Below are positions 17,675 to 25,435 of a stretch of DNA of 64,000 nucleotides, piece after piece. The notes under the pieces are model-generated. The model worked only from the letters and a program-made list of their open reading frames with translations. It had not been told where the DNA came from and did no database searches. Location: the NCBI GenBank assembly GCA_002256115.1, contig NKIK01000010.1, positions 49,619 through 113,618 of the forward strand, read 5' to 3'. Both the position numbers and the translations under genes were made by a program. The DNA is from Burkholderiales bacterium PBB3. GTDB taxonomy: Bacteria; Pseudomonadota; Gammaproteobacteria; Burkholderiales; Burkholderiaceae_C. The first letter of the stretch is position 1. The number at the start of each line of letters is the position of its first letter.

Positions 17675-19135
17675 TCAAGGGAAACGGGCAATGACCTCAG
17701 CCACCGCAGCGGTGAGGCGTTTGGCGTAGGGCACGTGCAAAAATTCGTTGGGCCCATGGGCATTGCTCTTGGGACCCAACACACCACACACCATCATCTG
17801 GGCTTTGGGAAAGCCCTTGGACAGCATATTCATCAAGGGAATCGTGCCACCCTGGCCGATGTAGCCGCAGGGTGCGCCAAAGTGACTTTGGGACGCTGCG
17901 TTCAGCGCGGTTTCAAACCACGGCGTGGTGCTGGGTGCGTTCCACCCGGTAGCCTGCGACATGCCTTCAAATGTGACCCGGGCTTGGTAAGGCGCGTTGT
18001 CTTCCAGCAGGGCTTTGAGCTCCTGCACCGCCGTGGCAGCCTCCACCAGCGGCGGCAGTCGCAGGCTGAGCTTGAAGGCGGTGTAGGGGCGCAGTACATT
18101 GCCGGCGTTTTTCATCTCCGGAAAACCCTCCGCACCAGTTACGCTCAGCGTGGGTATCCAGGTGCGGTTAAGCAGGGCCTGCAATGGGTCGGTGGTGGTG
18201 GGCAGCGCAAAGGCGGTTGAGCCATCGCAGTCATAGTGCGCCCAGGGGAAGCGTTTGTAGATTTCATCGCCCAGAATGGCGGCCGTAGCCTGGGCTTGCG
18301 CCAAGCGGTCTTGGGGCACTTCACAGTGGAAACTGGCGGGCAACAGGCGGCCGGTGGCGCTGTCTTCCAGACGGTCCAACACCTGGCGCATGATGCGAAA
18401 GCTCGATGGCACCAGACCGCTGGCATCGCCCGAGTGCACGCCTTCGGTCAGGATTTCCACCTTCAGCGTGCCGCTGGCCATGCCGCGCAGGCTGGTGGTC
18501 AGCCACAGCTGGTCGTAGTTGCCCGCGCCCGAGTCCAGGCACACCACCAGACCAACATCACCCAGTTTGGGTTTCAGCGCGTCAATATAGGGCAGCAGAT
18601 CGTAAGAGCCGCTTTCTTCGCAGCTCTCGATCAGGCCGACGATGCGGGGGTGCGGGGCATTTTGGGTTTTGAGTGCCTGGATGGCGGCAATCGCAGCATA
18701 GGCCGCGTAGCCATCGTCGGCACCGCCGCGACCAAACAGCTTGCCGTCTTCCATCTTCGGCGTCCAGGGGCCGAGGTCATTGCGCCAGCCGGAGAACTCG
18801 GGTTGCTTGTCCAGATGGCCATACATCAGCACGGTTTGGGTGGAGTCGAGCTTGGTGGCTGGCACTTCAAAAAACAGCACCGGCGTGCGGCCCGGCAGGC
18901 GGATCACTTCGAGTGTCAGGCCGCTGACCTTTTGGGCTTCAATCCAGGCGGCTGTGGTGCGCACTACAGTGTCCAGGTAGCCATTGGCCGACCAGTCCCC
19001 GTCGAACATGGGGGACTTGGCGGGAATGCGGATGTAGTCTTCCAGGCAGGGGACGATTTGGTCGTCCCACAGGCTGCTGACCTGGCTCAGGGTTTGGGCT
19101 GCGTCCAGCACGGACGGGGGGATACGGGCGTTCAT
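17675..19135 (-). CDS. M20-family metallopeptidase
   Basis: Zinc-dependent peptidase of the M20 (dipeptidase/carboxypeptidase) family, 486 residues starting MNARIPPSVLDAAQ. Metal-site motifs in order: VLMYGHLDKQPEF, FGRGGADDGYAAYAA, GLIESCEESGSYDL (catalytic Glu), VCLDSGAGNYD and GPKSNAHGPNEFLHVPYAKRL. The dimerisation domain lies between residues of about 215 and 360. The position between hydroxypyruvate isomerase and the hydrolase gene suggests an operon but does not reveal the natural substrate. Confidence 0.9.
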   Translation of the reverse strand: MNARIPPSVLDAAQTLSQVSSLWDDQIVPCLEDYIRIPAKSPMFDGDWSANGYLDTVVRTTAAWIEAQKVSGLTLEVIRLPGRTPVLFFEVPATKLDSTQTVLMYGHLDKQPEFSGWRNDLGPWTPKMEDGKLFGRGGADDGYAAYAAIAAIQALKTQNAPHPRIVGLIESCEESGSYDLLPYIDALKPKLGDVGLVVCLDSGAGNYDQLWLTTSLRGMASGTLKVEILTEGVHSGDASGLVPSSFRIMRQVLDRLEDSATGRLLPASFHCEVPQDRLAQAQATAAILGDEIYKRFPWAHYDCDGSTAFALPTTTDPLQALLNRTWIPTLSVTGAEGFPEMKNAGNVLRPYTAFKLSLRLPPLVEAATAVQELKALLEDNAPYQARVTFEGMSQATGWNAPSTTPWFETALNAASQSHFGAPCGYIGQGGTIPLMNMLSKGFPKAQMMVCGVLGPKSNAHGPNEFLHVPYAKRLTAAVAEVIARFP

Positions 19136-19202
19136 ACAAAGCTCCTGGCCCACAGGCCAAATTCGCAACACGTCATCATGCCATGGCTTGGGGCCATGTG
19201 GC

Positions 19203-20021
19203 TCAGATTTGACGCCAGATAAGCCCGCTGCTGGTGCCGCCTGGCGCAGTACCCAGCCGGGGCCGGTACTCACAGCCGACCCATCCGGTGTAACCCAAGT
19301 TGTCGATCAAATCCAACAGATAGGGGTAGTTCAGCTCGCCCTGGTCAGGCTCGTGGCGCTCGGGCACACCGGCAATCTGAATATGGCCGACCGCGCCGGT
19401 AGGCAGGTACTGGCGCAACTTCGTGGCTACATCCCCTTCCACGATCTGGCAGTGGTACAGGTCCATTTGCACTTTCAGGTTGGGAGCACCCACGGTTTGC
19501 AGTATCGCGTGGGCCTGGTCCTGGCGGCTCAAGAAATAGCCTGGCACATCACGCGGGTTCAGGGGCTCAATCAACACATCTAGGCCGGCCGCGGCTGCTA
19601 CGGTGGCGGCTTGGGCCAAATTGTGCAGATAGGCGGTTTGAGCAGCCCCGCGCTCAGCCCCAGGCGGCACACACCCCGCCATCAGATGGATGCGAGGGCA
19701 GTTGAGGGCCAAGGCGTAATCCACCGCGAGCCGCATGCCGTAAGCGCACTCGGCTTCACGCCCTGGCACGGCCGCAGTACCACGCGCGCCATGCTCCCAC
19801 GCGGTGGCAATGTCCGCTGCCTGCGCGCCTGCGGGTGGCGCATTGAACAGCACCAATTGCAGGCCATGGGCATCCAGCTGCTGGCGGATTTGCGCAGCCG
19901 GGTAGGCATAGGGGAACAGAAACTCCACCGCCCGGAAGCCATCGCGGGCGGCAGCAGCAAAGCGGTCTAGGAAGGCATGCTCGGGGTAGAGAAAGCTCAG
20001 ATTGGCGGCGAATTGGGGCAT
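19203..20021 (-). CDS. hyi: Hydroxypyruvate isomerase family TIM-barrel protein
   Basis: A 272-residue xylose-isomerase-like TIM barrel. The N-terminus [20 protein letters not shown] and the metal-ligand segments [49 protein letters not shown] and WVGCEYRP are those of hydroxypyruvate isomerase (Hyi) and the related OtnI. It interconverts hydroxypyruvate and tartronate semialdehyde, or acts on 2-oxo-tetronate, in glyoxylate or tetronate metabolism. The start at 20021 is chosen because it gives the family N-terminus. The gene is divergent from the binding-protein gene at 20107. Confidence 0.88.
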   Translation of the reverse strand: MPQFAANLSFLYPEHAFLDRFAAAARDGFRAVEFLFPYAYPAAQIRQQLDAHGLQLVLFNAPPAGAQAADIATAWEHGARGTAAVPGREAECAYGMRLAVDYALALNCPRIHLMAGCVPPGAERGAAQTAYLHNLAQAATVAAAAGLDVLIEPLNPRDVPGYFLSRQDQAHAILQTVGAPNLKVQMDLYHCQIVEGDVATKLRQYLPTGAVGHIQIAGVPERHEPDQGELNYPYLLDLIDNLGYTGWVGCEYRPRLGTAPGGTSSGLIWRQI

Positions 20022-20106
20022 AGCAAAGAGGGTTGAAAACTGGGTACATTGCAGGCTTGGGTGGCACCGTGGGGCGCTGCCGCTTGGTCTGCAAAAGGAT
20101 TTCACC

Positions 20107-21114
20107 ATGCTTCTGACCCGCCTACTGGCCGCCACCCGCCGCCTTTCACGCAATCTGTGCGGCGCTAGCCTCATTTTGCTGACTTTGTTGACTATGGGCG
20201 CAGGCGCAGCCAGTGCCCAAACCGTCCCGGTTCGGCTGTTGGTGGGTTTTCCGGCAGGGGGCGGCACCGACGCCATCGCCCGTACGCTGGCCGACAAACT
20301 CAAAGACGCGTTGGGCACCCCCGTCGTGGTGGACAACAAGGCCGGTGCGGGCGGACAGATTGCCGCCCAGACCCTGAAGGCCGCGGTAGCTGACGGCAAC
20401 ACCCTTTTTTTATCCCACGACCACACGATTTCCATCCTGCCACTGGTCACCAAGAACCCCGGATTTGACCCCGCCCGCGACTTTGTTGCGGTCGGTGGTT
20501 TTGCCACCTTCGTGAATGCCTTGGCGGTGTCCAGCGGCACGCCCGCCAAGTCGTTGGACGCTTATGTGGCCTGGCTGCGCAGTACGGCGGCTGGCAAGGG
20601 TACGGTGGGGGTGCCTGCGCCAGCGTCGGTGCCCGAGTTCCTGGTCAAAATGATCGGGCAAAAGTACCAGTTAGATCTGCAGGCCGCGCCCTACCGTGGC
20701 AGCGCGCCCATGATGGCGGACATGCTTGGCAACCAGATTGCGGCGGGTACCGGGTCGGTGCCGGATTTCATGGAAAACCACAAGGCCGGCAAGCTACGGG
20801 TGATTGCCGTGATGGGCCGCAGCCGCCAGGCGGCTCTGCCCGACGTGCCGACCTTCGCCGAACTGGGCTTGGCGGGTTTTGAAGAGCTGCCGTATTACGG
20901 CTTATTTGCCCCCGCAGGCACACCGCCTGCCACGGTAGAGCGCCTGTCTGCCGCACTGGCCAAGGTGGTGGCCCTGCCAGAGGTCCGTGAGCGCCTCACG
21001 GCCATGGGTTTGACCGTGGCGTATATGACGGCCGAGCAACTGAGTGCGCGCGAACAGGCCTACAGCCGCAGCTGGGCGCGCATCATCCAAGCCAGTGGTT
21101 TTGTCGCCCAGTAG
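20107..21114 (+). CDS. Tripartite tricarboxylate transporter (Bug) substrate-binding protein
   Basis: Periplasmic binding protein of the large Bug family, 335 residues. It has a signal peptide with an Arg-rich start and hydrophobic core ([22 protein letters not shown]), then [38 protein letters not shown], the ligand-loop region [31 protein letters not shown] and [17 protein letters not shown]. No TctA/TctB membrane partners are nearby, which is common for Bug proteins. The ligand is unknown, probably a carboxylate. Confidence 0.92.
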   Translation: MLLTRLLAATRRLSRNLCGASLILLTLLTMGAGAASAQTVPVRLLVGFPAGGGTDAIARTLADKLKDALGTPVVVDNKAGAGGQIAAQTLKAAVADGNTLFLSHDHTISILPLVTKNPGFDPARDFVAVGGFATFVNALAVSSGTPAKSLDAYVAWLRSTAAGKGTVGVPAPASVPEFLVKMIGQKYQLDLQAAPYRGSAPMMADMLGNQIAAGTGSVPDFMENHKAGKLRVIAVMGRSRQAALPDVPTFAELGLAGFEELPYYGLFAPAGTPPATVERLSAALAKVVALPEVRERLTAMGLTVAYMTAEQLSAREQAYSRSWARIIQASGFVAQ

Positions 21115-21116
21115 CC

Positions 21117-22481
21117 CTAGGCCCATGCCAACCCACGCGCAGCCCAACCTGCCAACGCACACACCAACAAAACGGGCACTACCCCCTGCTTGAAACGCAG
21201 CAGTGCCACGGCTGCGGCGCTCGCAATTGCGATGGCAACCCAGTCCCAGCTTGCGTCGGGTTTGATCGCAATGTGCGTCAAGAAAAATAACGCCAGACTG
21301 GCCACTACCCCGACCACCGCCGCCGAAATGGCAGCTAGCGGCGCAGTAAATTGCAGCTTGCCATGGGTCGACTCCACCAGCGGGCCACCCGCCAAAATGA
21401 AAATGAACGATGGCAAAAAGGTGAACCAGGTGACCACGGTGGCGGCCAGCGCAGCGCCCCAAAACACCGCATCGGGCCCTAGCACCTGCTGGTGGTGGCC
21501 GCCCAGGTAGCCCACAAAGGCCACCACCATGATCAGCGGGCCGGGTGTGGTTTCTCCCAGCGCCAGGCCATCCATCATCTGCAAAGCCGTGAGCCAGCCA
21601 AAGTGCTCCACGGCACCCTGAAATACATAGGGCAACACGGCGTAGGCACCGCCAAACGTCATAAGCGCGGCCTTGGTAAAAAACCAGGCCATCTGCGCTA
21701 GCGTGGAGTCCCAACCCTGCCAAAGCACCAGCGCCCCCAGCGGCAGCAACCACAGCGCTGCACCCGCCACCAGCACCCGGGCCAGCCGCCCTGGGGTAAA
21801 GCGCGCGTGCTCGGGTGTGGGCGTGTGGTCGTCAATCACCCAAGCAAGGCCTTCCGGGGCGACCCCAGCCCCGCCGTGTGGAGACTTGGCCGCGGCAAAC
21901 TGCTGCGGCACCCAGCGTGCAGCCAACCACCCCACCACAGCCGCTACCAACACAACCCAGGGAAACGGCACCTGGAAAAAGTAAACTGCTATAAAACTTA
22001 TAGCTGCTCCCGCACTAAGCACGGGCGATCTTGAAGGATTCTTTAGTATTTTGGAGCCCATACGATGCACCGCTTGCACCACGATGGCGGCCACGGCGGG
22101 CTTGATGCCATAGAGCAGACCGGCCACCCAAGTCACTTGGCCAAAGGCCACGTAAATCCAGCTCAGACCGATCAGAATGAACAGAGAGGGCAGCACAAAC
22201 AAAACGCCCGCCACCACGCCGCCCCAGGTACGGTGCATCAGCCAACCCAGGTAGGTGGCCAGTTGTTGGGCCTCGGGGCCGGGCAATAGCATGCAGTAGT
22301 TCAAGGCGTGCAGAAAACGGGCTTCAGAGATCCAGCGTTTTTCTTCCACCAGGGCGCGGTGCATGATGGCGATTTGCCCGGCTGGGCCGCCGAAGCTAAT
22401 GAAGCCCAACTTGAGCCAAAAGGCCAGCGCCTGAGAAAAAGTAACGGGAGAGGGTGGGGTGCCAATGGGTGCGGCGCTCAT
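21117..22481 (-). CDS. chrA: Chromate transporter ChrA
   Basis: Inner-membrane chromate efflux protein with two homologous halves, 454 residues. Each half begins with the family signature: FWLKLGFISFGGPAGQIAIMH and MAWFFTKAALMTFGGAYAVLP. Other typical segments are NYCMLLPGPEAQQLATYLGW and LALGETTPGPLIMVVAFVG. The start at 22481 overlaps the chrB stop by four bases (ATGA), indicating translational coupling. A family B dispersed repeat lies in frame between the first-half amphipathic segment and the next helix, encoding LSAGAAISFIAV. The gene ends two bases from the convergent binding-protein gene. Confidence 0.95.
   Translation of the reverse strand: MSAAPIGTPPSPVTFSQALAFWLKLGFISFGGPAGQIAIMHRALVEEKRWISEARFLHALNYCMLLPGPEAQQLATYLGWLMHRTWGGVVAGVLFVLPSLFILIGLSWIYVAFGQVTWVAGLLYGIKPAVAAIVVQAVHRMGSKILKNPSRSPVLSAGAAISFIAVYFFQVPFPWVVLVAAVVGWLAARWVPQQFAAAKSPHGGAGVAPEGLAWVIDDHTPTPEHARFTPGRLARVLVAGAALWLLPLGALVLWQGWDSTLAQMAWFFTKAALMTFGGAYAVLPYVFQGAVEHFGWLTALQMMDGLALGETTPGPLIMVVAFVGYLGGHHQQVLGPDAVFWGAALAATVVTWFTFLPSFIFILAGGPLVESTHGKLQFTAPLAAISAAVVGVVASLALFFLTHIAIKPDASWDWVAIAIASAAAVALLRFKQGVVPVLLVCALAGWAARGLAWA
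21984..22016 (+). repeat. Family B repeat inside chrA
   Basis: AACTGCTATAAAACTTATAG followed by CTGCTCCCGCACT. The inverted element TGCTATAA..TTATAGC forms a hairpin. It is read through in frame by chrA on the minus strand, contributing residues SAGAAISFIAV at the start of a membrane helix. Confidence 0.7.
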
Positions 22482-23368
22482 AGCAGTGGAGCTCCAGTGG
22501 GGGTGGGATTCCAGTTGTGGGTTTCGTCGACCGCTCGCACCCGGTCTTGGCACCAGGCGTACAGCGCGTCGTACAGCGGCATGGCAGCCTCCAGCATGGC
22601 GTGGTCGTCGTGCGCATGCAGGCGCGACAGGCCCAGTGAGAGGGCCAGCAACCCGGCAGACTGGGGTGCCAGATCCAGCCGGTCGGTGTCAGCGCCGCGC
22701 ACGACCGTGGCCAGTAAGTCCAGCGCCTGGTCTTGCAGATCGAAGCCCCGTAGCAAAGCATCAAAACTGCACAGCGCGCCGACGTGCGACACCGGTGCGC
22801 CAGGAATGTCATAGGCCACCGCGCCCAACACCTCGGCCTGGCGCAAAACCTGATCGGTGGGCACATAGAAAAACTCGGCCCGCGTATCGATGAAGCGGCG
22901 CAGTAGCCAGGGGCAGACAATGCGGTCTATCTTGGGCCGCTCGCGCGTGATCCAGCGCGAGGGCCGTTCACCCGTCACGCCCCAATCGGCGCGTTTGGCA
23001 AATGTCAGCGGAGGCTGGGCACGCCACTGGGCAATAGCCTGCGCGTCGTCGTGACCTTCTTGGCCACCCTCTATACCACCTACCAGCACGCGCGCAGGCC
23101 AACCGGCAGCGCGCAACTCTGCCACTGCATCTTGGCTCACGTTGTGACCGTAAACGCAGTACACCACCGCCTCGGCGGGAGGGTGTGTGGTTGCAAGACG
23201 AACCACCTCTTCGGGCGCACAGCGCAACGCACCAGCGACAAGGCGCGGGCTCTCGTCAAAGCGCGCCTGACGGCGTACATCCAGTACGAGTGGCGCACTG
23301 GCGCGGCCTAAGCCCGCATTGAAGGCCTGGGGAGAAATAGAAAAATAAGACGGATTTTGGGTGTCCAC
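22478..23368 (-). CDS. chrB: Rhodanese-like / ChrB C-terminal domain protein (chromate resistance)
   Basis: A 296-residue protein with two domains. Residues 1-115 form a rhodanese-like domain (APLVLDVRRQARFDES, VVYCVYGHNVSQDAV with a Cys at the active position). From about residue 135 it is the ChrB C-terminal domain: WITRERPKIDRIVCPWLLRRFID, FFYVPTDQVL, HVGALCSFDALL and LSRLHAHDDHAML. The GTG start at 23368 is supported by AAAAGGAG seven bases upstream. The gene overlaps chrA by four bases. ChrB proteins regulate or assist chromate efflux; the rhodanese domain replaces the usual N-terminal part. Function beyond chromate resistance is not evident. Confidence 0.9.
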   Translation of the reverse strand: MDTQNPSYFSISPQAFNAGLGRASAPLVLDVRRQARFDESPRLVAGALRCAPEEVVRLATTHPPAEAVVYCVYGHNVSQDAVAELRAAGWPARVLVGGIEGGQEGHDDAQAIAQWRAQPPLTFAKRADWGVTGERPSRWITRERPKIDRIVCPWLLRRFIDTRAEFFYVPTDQVLRQAEVLGAVAYDIPGAPVSHVGALCSFDALLRGFDLQDQALDLLATVVRGADTDRLDLAPQSAGLLALSLGLSRLHAHDDHAMLEAAMPLYDALYAWCQDRVRAVDETHNWNPTPTGAPLL

Positions 23369-23478
23369 GGAATACTCCTTTTGCGTTACCAGCAATTGGA
23401 TGGGACACCATCTTGGAGCCTTGGTGGGCTCGACACCGGGGAGCTGAAACCCCGACGGCGTCACTGTAGCACAGCGCT

Positions 23479-24060
23479 TTATCGCGTTAGCGTGTAGACC
23501 GACGTACCCGCCATCAGGTTGGGCGCAAAGTGCACGGCGCGGCCGTTTTGCAGGCCAAAGCTGCTTTGAATCTTCAAGCCGCTGCGCTCGGCCAGTGTGG
23601 CCAAGTCTGCGTGGGTGCCGACGCGGATATTGGGCGTGTCGTACCACTGGTAGGGCAGGCGCTTGGTCACGGGCATGCGGCCTTTGAGAATGCTCAGGCG
23701 GTTTGGCCAATGTGCAAAATTGGGAAAGGCAACGATACCCAAGCGCCCCACGCGTACCGTCTCGCGCAACATGGTTTCGGCGTTGCGCAAATGCTGGAGC
23801 GTGTCGATCTGCAGCACCACATCAAACGAGGCATCGCCAAACAGCGTCAGGCCCGCGTCCAGATTGAGCTGGATCACATTCACGCCGCGCTCCAAGCAGG
23901 CCAGCACATTGGCGTCGTCCAGCTCCACGCCGTAGCCCGTGCAGCCGCGTTCCTTTTGCAGGTAGGCCAGCATGCTGCCATCGCCACAGCCCAGGTCCAG
24001 CACACGCGCGCCGCGCGGCACCAAGGCGGCAATGGCTTGTTGATTCAGGATATCGCTCAT
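23479..24060 (-). CDS. metW: Methionine biosynthesis protein MetW
   Basis: SAM-dependent methyltransferase-like protein paired with MetX in many proteobacteria, 193 residues. Motifs: [15 protein letters not shown] (SAM site), [35 protein letters not shown] and the MetW-specific [21 protein letters not shown] with [12 protein letters not shown]. The start overlaps the metX stop (ATGA). The purine-rich sequence just upstream of the metW start comes from the family A repeat at the end of metX and may act as its ribosome-binding site. Confidence 0.95.
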   Translation of the reverse strand: MSDILNQQAIAALVPRGARVLDLGCGDGSMLAYLQKERGCTGYGVELDDANVLACLERGVNVIQLNLDAGLTLFGDASFDVVLQIDTLQHLRNAETMLRETVRVGRLGIVAFPNFAHWPNRLSILKGRMPVTKRLPYQWYDTPNIRVGTHADLATLAERSGLKIQSSFGLQNGRAVHFAPNLMAGTSVYTLTR

Positions 24061-25289
24061 GCTGGTGTGGCCCCCACGCTGTTCGCTACGCGTAATGCGC
24101 TGCCCCCCAAAGGGGCCGTGCCTTGCTTGGGGCGGCCCAGCGCTGCGGTTACCCCCACGCTGGCGGCAATGCCATCAAAGTACGAACGTACGGCACACAT
24201 ATACCGCGCGTCGTCCAGCAAAAATGCATCGTGGCCATGGGGGGCGTCGATCTCGGCATAGCTCACGTCGCGGCGGTTGTCCAGCAGGGCTTTGACGATC
24301 TCGCGGCTGCGCTGGGGGCTGAAGCGCCAGTCGGTCGTGAAGCTGACCAGCAGGAACTTACAAGTAGCCCGCGCCAGCGCCTGGGTCAGGTCGCCGCCAA
24401 AGGCACGCGCGGGGTCAAAGTAGTCCAGCGCGCGGGTGATCAGCAGGTAGGTGTTGGCGTCAAAATACTCGGCAAACTTGTCGCCCTGGTAGCGTAGGTA
24501 GCTCTCGATTTGGAACTCCACGTTCTGCGTCGAATACTTGTAGCCCGAGGCGTTATCCAGCAGGGTTTCCTTGAGCTGGCGGCCAAACTTCTCGTTCATC
24601 ACATCATCACTGAGGTAGGTAATGTGACCAATCATGCGGGCAATGCGCAGACCGCGTTTGGGGACCACTCCGTGCTCGTAAAAATGGCCACCATGGAAAT
24701 CTGGATCGGTGACGATGGCCCGGCGCGCCACTTCGTTGAAGGCAATGTTTTCTGCCGTCAGGTTGGGCGCACTGGCCACCACCACCGCGTGGGCCACGCG
24801 CTCGGGGTATTGCAGCGTCCAGCTCAGCGCCTGCATGCCGCCCAGGCTGCCACCCAACACAGCGGCCAGGGTCTGGATGTCGAGCGCATCAAGCAGTCGG
24901 GCCTGGGCGTTGACCCAGTCTTCGACGGTCACCACTGGAAAGTCCGCGCCGTAGACCTTGCCAGTATCGGGGTGCGTGTGCATAGGCCCGGTCGAACCAA
25001 AGCAGGAGCCCAGGTTGTTGACGCCGATGACGAAGAACTGGTTGGTGTCGACCGACTTGCCAGGGCCAATCATGTTGTCCCACCAGCCCTCGCTTTTCTC
25101 CTGACCCGCATACACGCCCGCCACGTGGTGCGATGCGTTGAGTGCATGGCATACCAGCACGACATTGGACTTGTCGGCATTGAGCGTGCCGTAAGTCTCG
25201 TAACTCAGGGAATAGCCATGGATGGACGCGCCGCTTTGCAAGGGCAAAGGCGCATCAAAGGTCATGGACTGTGGCGTAGCGATCAGCAT
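24057..25289 (-). CDS. metX: Homoserine O-acyltransferase MetX with repeat-encoded C-terminal tail
   Basis: Acylates homoserine (acetyl or succinyl donor) in the first committed step of methionine synthesis. Alpha/beta hydrolase fold, 410 residues: [26 protein letters not shown] (split above into its family parts), nucleophile elbow [12 protein letters not shown], an Asp in [12 protein letters not shown] and the catalytic His in [11 protein letters not shown]. The normal domain ends near [11 protein letters not shown]; the final 27 or so residues ([19 protein letters not shown]...) are encoded by a copy of the family A repeat. The start at 25289 ([11 protein letters not shown]) resembles homologues; an alternative is the ATG at 25265. 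A terminator-like hairpin ends right at the first start codon. Confidence 0.94.
   Translation of the reverse strand: MLIATPQSMTFDAPLPLQSGASIHGYSLSYETYGTLNADKSNVVLVCHALNASHHVAGVYAGQEKSEGWWDNMIGPGKSVDTNQFFVIGVNNLGSCFGSTGPMHTHPDTGKVYGADFPVVTVEDWVNAQARLLDALDIQTLAAVLGGSLGGMQALSWTLQYPERVAHAVVVASAPNLTAENIAFNEVARRAIVTDPDFHGGHFYEHGVVPKRGLRIARMIGHITYLSDDVMNEKFGRQLKETLLDNASGYKYSTQNVEFQIESYLRYQGDKFAEYFDANTYLLITRALDYFDPARAFGGDLTQALARATCKFLLVSFTTDWRFSPQRSREIVKALLDNRRDVSYAEIDAPHGHDAFLLDDARYMCAVRSYFDGIAASVGVTAALGRPKQGTAPLGGSALRVANSVGATPA
24068..24147 (+). repeat. Family A repeat, copy 3, forming the end of metX
   Basis: GGCCCCCACGCT, core GCGCTGCCCCCCAAAGGGGC and GCTTGGGGCGGCCCAGCGC, the same layout and orientation as the copies at 3413 and 4048. 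It encodes the C-terminal extension of MetX in the same reading frame used in RsmA ([14 protein letters not shown] against [14 protein letters not shown]). Confidence 0.85.
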
Positions 25290-25327
25290 AAAAACAAAAC
25301 CCGGCAACGCTAAACGCGGGCCGGGTT
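25285..25327 (-). terminator. Terminator-like hairpin between hsdR and metX
   Basis: On the minus strand AACCCGGC (25327-25320) pairs perfectly with GCCGGGTT (25305-25298), followed by TTGTTTTTATG. The T tract runs directly into the ATG of metX at 25289. It lies about 110 bases after the hsdR stop, so it may end the restriction operon. Because it abuts metX, it could also attenuate metX expression. Confidence 0.7.
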
Positions 25328-25435
25328 GCAATGCCAAAAGGCGGGTCCGTGTTTAGCTGAATTTATTAAGCGCCCGCAAGCTGGAGCAAATTGGCGCTGT
25401 AGGGATTGAGTATAGCAATGCCAGCTGATTGAGAG

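Noticed and set aside
25328..25435. Possible tRNA or small RNA between hsdR and metX
   Set aside because: No cloverleaf could be drawn; only the terminator-like hairpin and a weak TATACT-like box on the minus strand are visible.
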